Assembly (NCBI GenBank): GCA_030431085.1
Contig: JAUIJW010000030.1
Location: 1 to 14,904, forward strand
Source: Bacteroidia bacterium
GTDB lineage: Bacteria; Bacteroidota; Bacteroidia; Flavobacteriales; Flavobacteriaceae
Length of the DNA stretch: 14,904 bases
Reading direction: 5' to 3'
The stretch's first letter is position 1; every line of letters starts with the position of its first letter. Position numbers and translations under genes: made by a program. Positions 14,138 to 14,904 of the stretch are shown piece after piece. Below the pieces are notes generated by a model. The model was not told the DNA's origin. It did not search any database and saw nothing but the letters and a program-made list of their open reading frames with translations.

Positions 14138-14904
14138 ATGAAAAAGAGACCTCATTTTCCGAAAGTCACATTAGTTGGAGCTGGGCCTGGCCATGAAGAG
14201 TTAATTACCATCAAAGGTTTAAACGCCATTAAAAATGCGGATGTTATTATTTATGATGCGCTTGTTAATACTAAAATATTACAATATAACACCACCAACG
14301 CTAAGCTTATCTTTGTTGGGAAAAGATTTGGCAAAGCAAGCTACCAACAAGAAAAGATCAATGAAATTCTCGTTGAAAATGCATTAAAACACCAATATGT
14401 AATTCGCTTAAAAGGGGGTGACCCCTTCGTGTTTGGTCGAGGTAGTGAAGAAATCGAACACCTTGAAAACAACGGGATCTTAACTGAAGTTATTCCAGGA
14501 ATTAGTAGCGCCTTAGCAGTACCATCTACTCAAGGCATCCCTTTAACCAAAAGAGGTGTTAGCACTAGTTTTTGGGTGGTTACCGGTACTACTAAGGATG
14601 GCACTTTATCAAAAGATCTAAAATTGGCCGCGCAATCTTCAGCCACCTTAGTCATTCTAATGGGGCTAAGAAAAGTTAAAGAAATTACCCAAATAGTTTC
14701 TCAATATAGAAGCCAACATACACCTATCGCTATTCTACAAAATGGCACCTTAATTAATGAATCTTCATCTATAAGTACTTTGAATTATTCAAATCAATTA
14801 ATCGCGTCTATTGATTACAATTCTCCTGGCATAATAATTATTGGCGATGTTGTTGCAGACCATCCTAACTTTTTATCTGAAGAGATTCAACGCGTTTTGG
14901 AATT
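14138..14904 (+). CDS. cobA: Second uroporphyrinogen-III C-methyltransferase (SUMT), 3' end outside window
   Basis: This is the only plus-strand gene; about 255 codons are visible and the frame is open at the window end. It carries the same SUMT motifs as the copy at 4554-5348: GAGPG (14-18), YDALVN, RLKGGDPFVFGR (90-101), PGISSALAVPS, LTKRG and ILMG. It is clearly a diverged paralogue rather than a recent duplicate (GHEELITIKGLNA here against GDPDLITIKAIKA there). It makes precorrin-2 for siroheme. Divergence from nirBD across a shared palindrome-bearing region suggests it serves nitrite reductase and is controlled together with it. Fusion to a further domain downstream cannot be excluded. 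Confidence 0.92.
   Translation, partial: MKKRPHFPKVTLVGAGPGHEELITIKGLNAIKNADVIIYDALVNTKILQYNTTNAKLIFVGKRFGKASYQQEKINEILVENALKHQYVIRLKGGDPFVFGRGSEEIEHLENNGILTEVIPGISSALAVPSTQGIPLTKRGVSTSFWVVTGTTKDGTLSKDLKLAAQSSATLVILMGLRKVKEITQIVSQYRSQHTPIAILQNGTLINESSSISTLNYSNQLIASIDYNSPGIIIIGDVVADHPNFLSEEIQRVLE

Overview
The window looks like a chromosomal piece of a marine-type flavobacterium (Bacteroidota, Flavobacteriia). The evidence is the AT-rich sequence, promoters of the Bacteroidota form (TTG about 20 nt before TAnnTTTG), a methionine synthase encoded as separate modules, a sulfite reductase carrying a C-terminal HEPN-like domain, and an FNR of the thioredoxin-reductase type. It is a nutrient-assimilation block for methionine, sulfur and nitrogen. 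No phage, transposon, CRISPR or RNA-gene signature was seen apart from one riboswitch. Every gene except the last is on the minus strand.

Layout from right to left, which is the direction of transcription. (1) Nitrite block, 14004 to 8669: nirB in two in-frame pieces separated only by a TAG codon, then nirD, a DUF4202 protein and a NarX-like sensor histidine kinase. A second siroheme methyltransferase gene (14138 to the window end) is transcribed divergently. The 133-bp gap between them carries two perfect AAATACGTATTT palindromes, each fused to the -7 box of one of the two promoters. (2) Sulfur block, 8615 to 4554: an Rrf2 regulator, an intergenic region with a good promoter and two small dyads, then cysH (PAPS reductase), sulfite reductase-HEPN and a first siroheme methyltransferase. 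(3) Electron supply, 4460 to 3087: ferredoxin-NADP reductase and a [2Fe-2S] ferredoxin, preceded by a 23-bp near-palindrome that resembles a Fur box. (4) Methionine block, 3014 to 1: promoter, SAM-I riboswitch, a structured repeat-like element, the homocysteine-binding module of MetH, a small ABM-fold protein, and the folate/cobalamin part of MetH, which runs off the window.

The parts fit together. PAPS reductase makes sulfite, which sulfite reductase reduces to sulfide with electrons probably supplied by NADPH via FNR and ferredoxin. NirBD reduces nitrite to ammonium. Both reductases need siroheme, and each has its own SUMT nearby. Sulfide feeds homocysteine, which MetH methylates under SAM-riboswitch control. 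The points most worth a second look are the amber-split nirB, the twin palindromes of the divergent promoter, the HEPN-fused sulfite reductase, the DUF4202 protein with an H...HD...D pattern, the ABM gene inside the split metH, and the riboswitch followed by a structured element.
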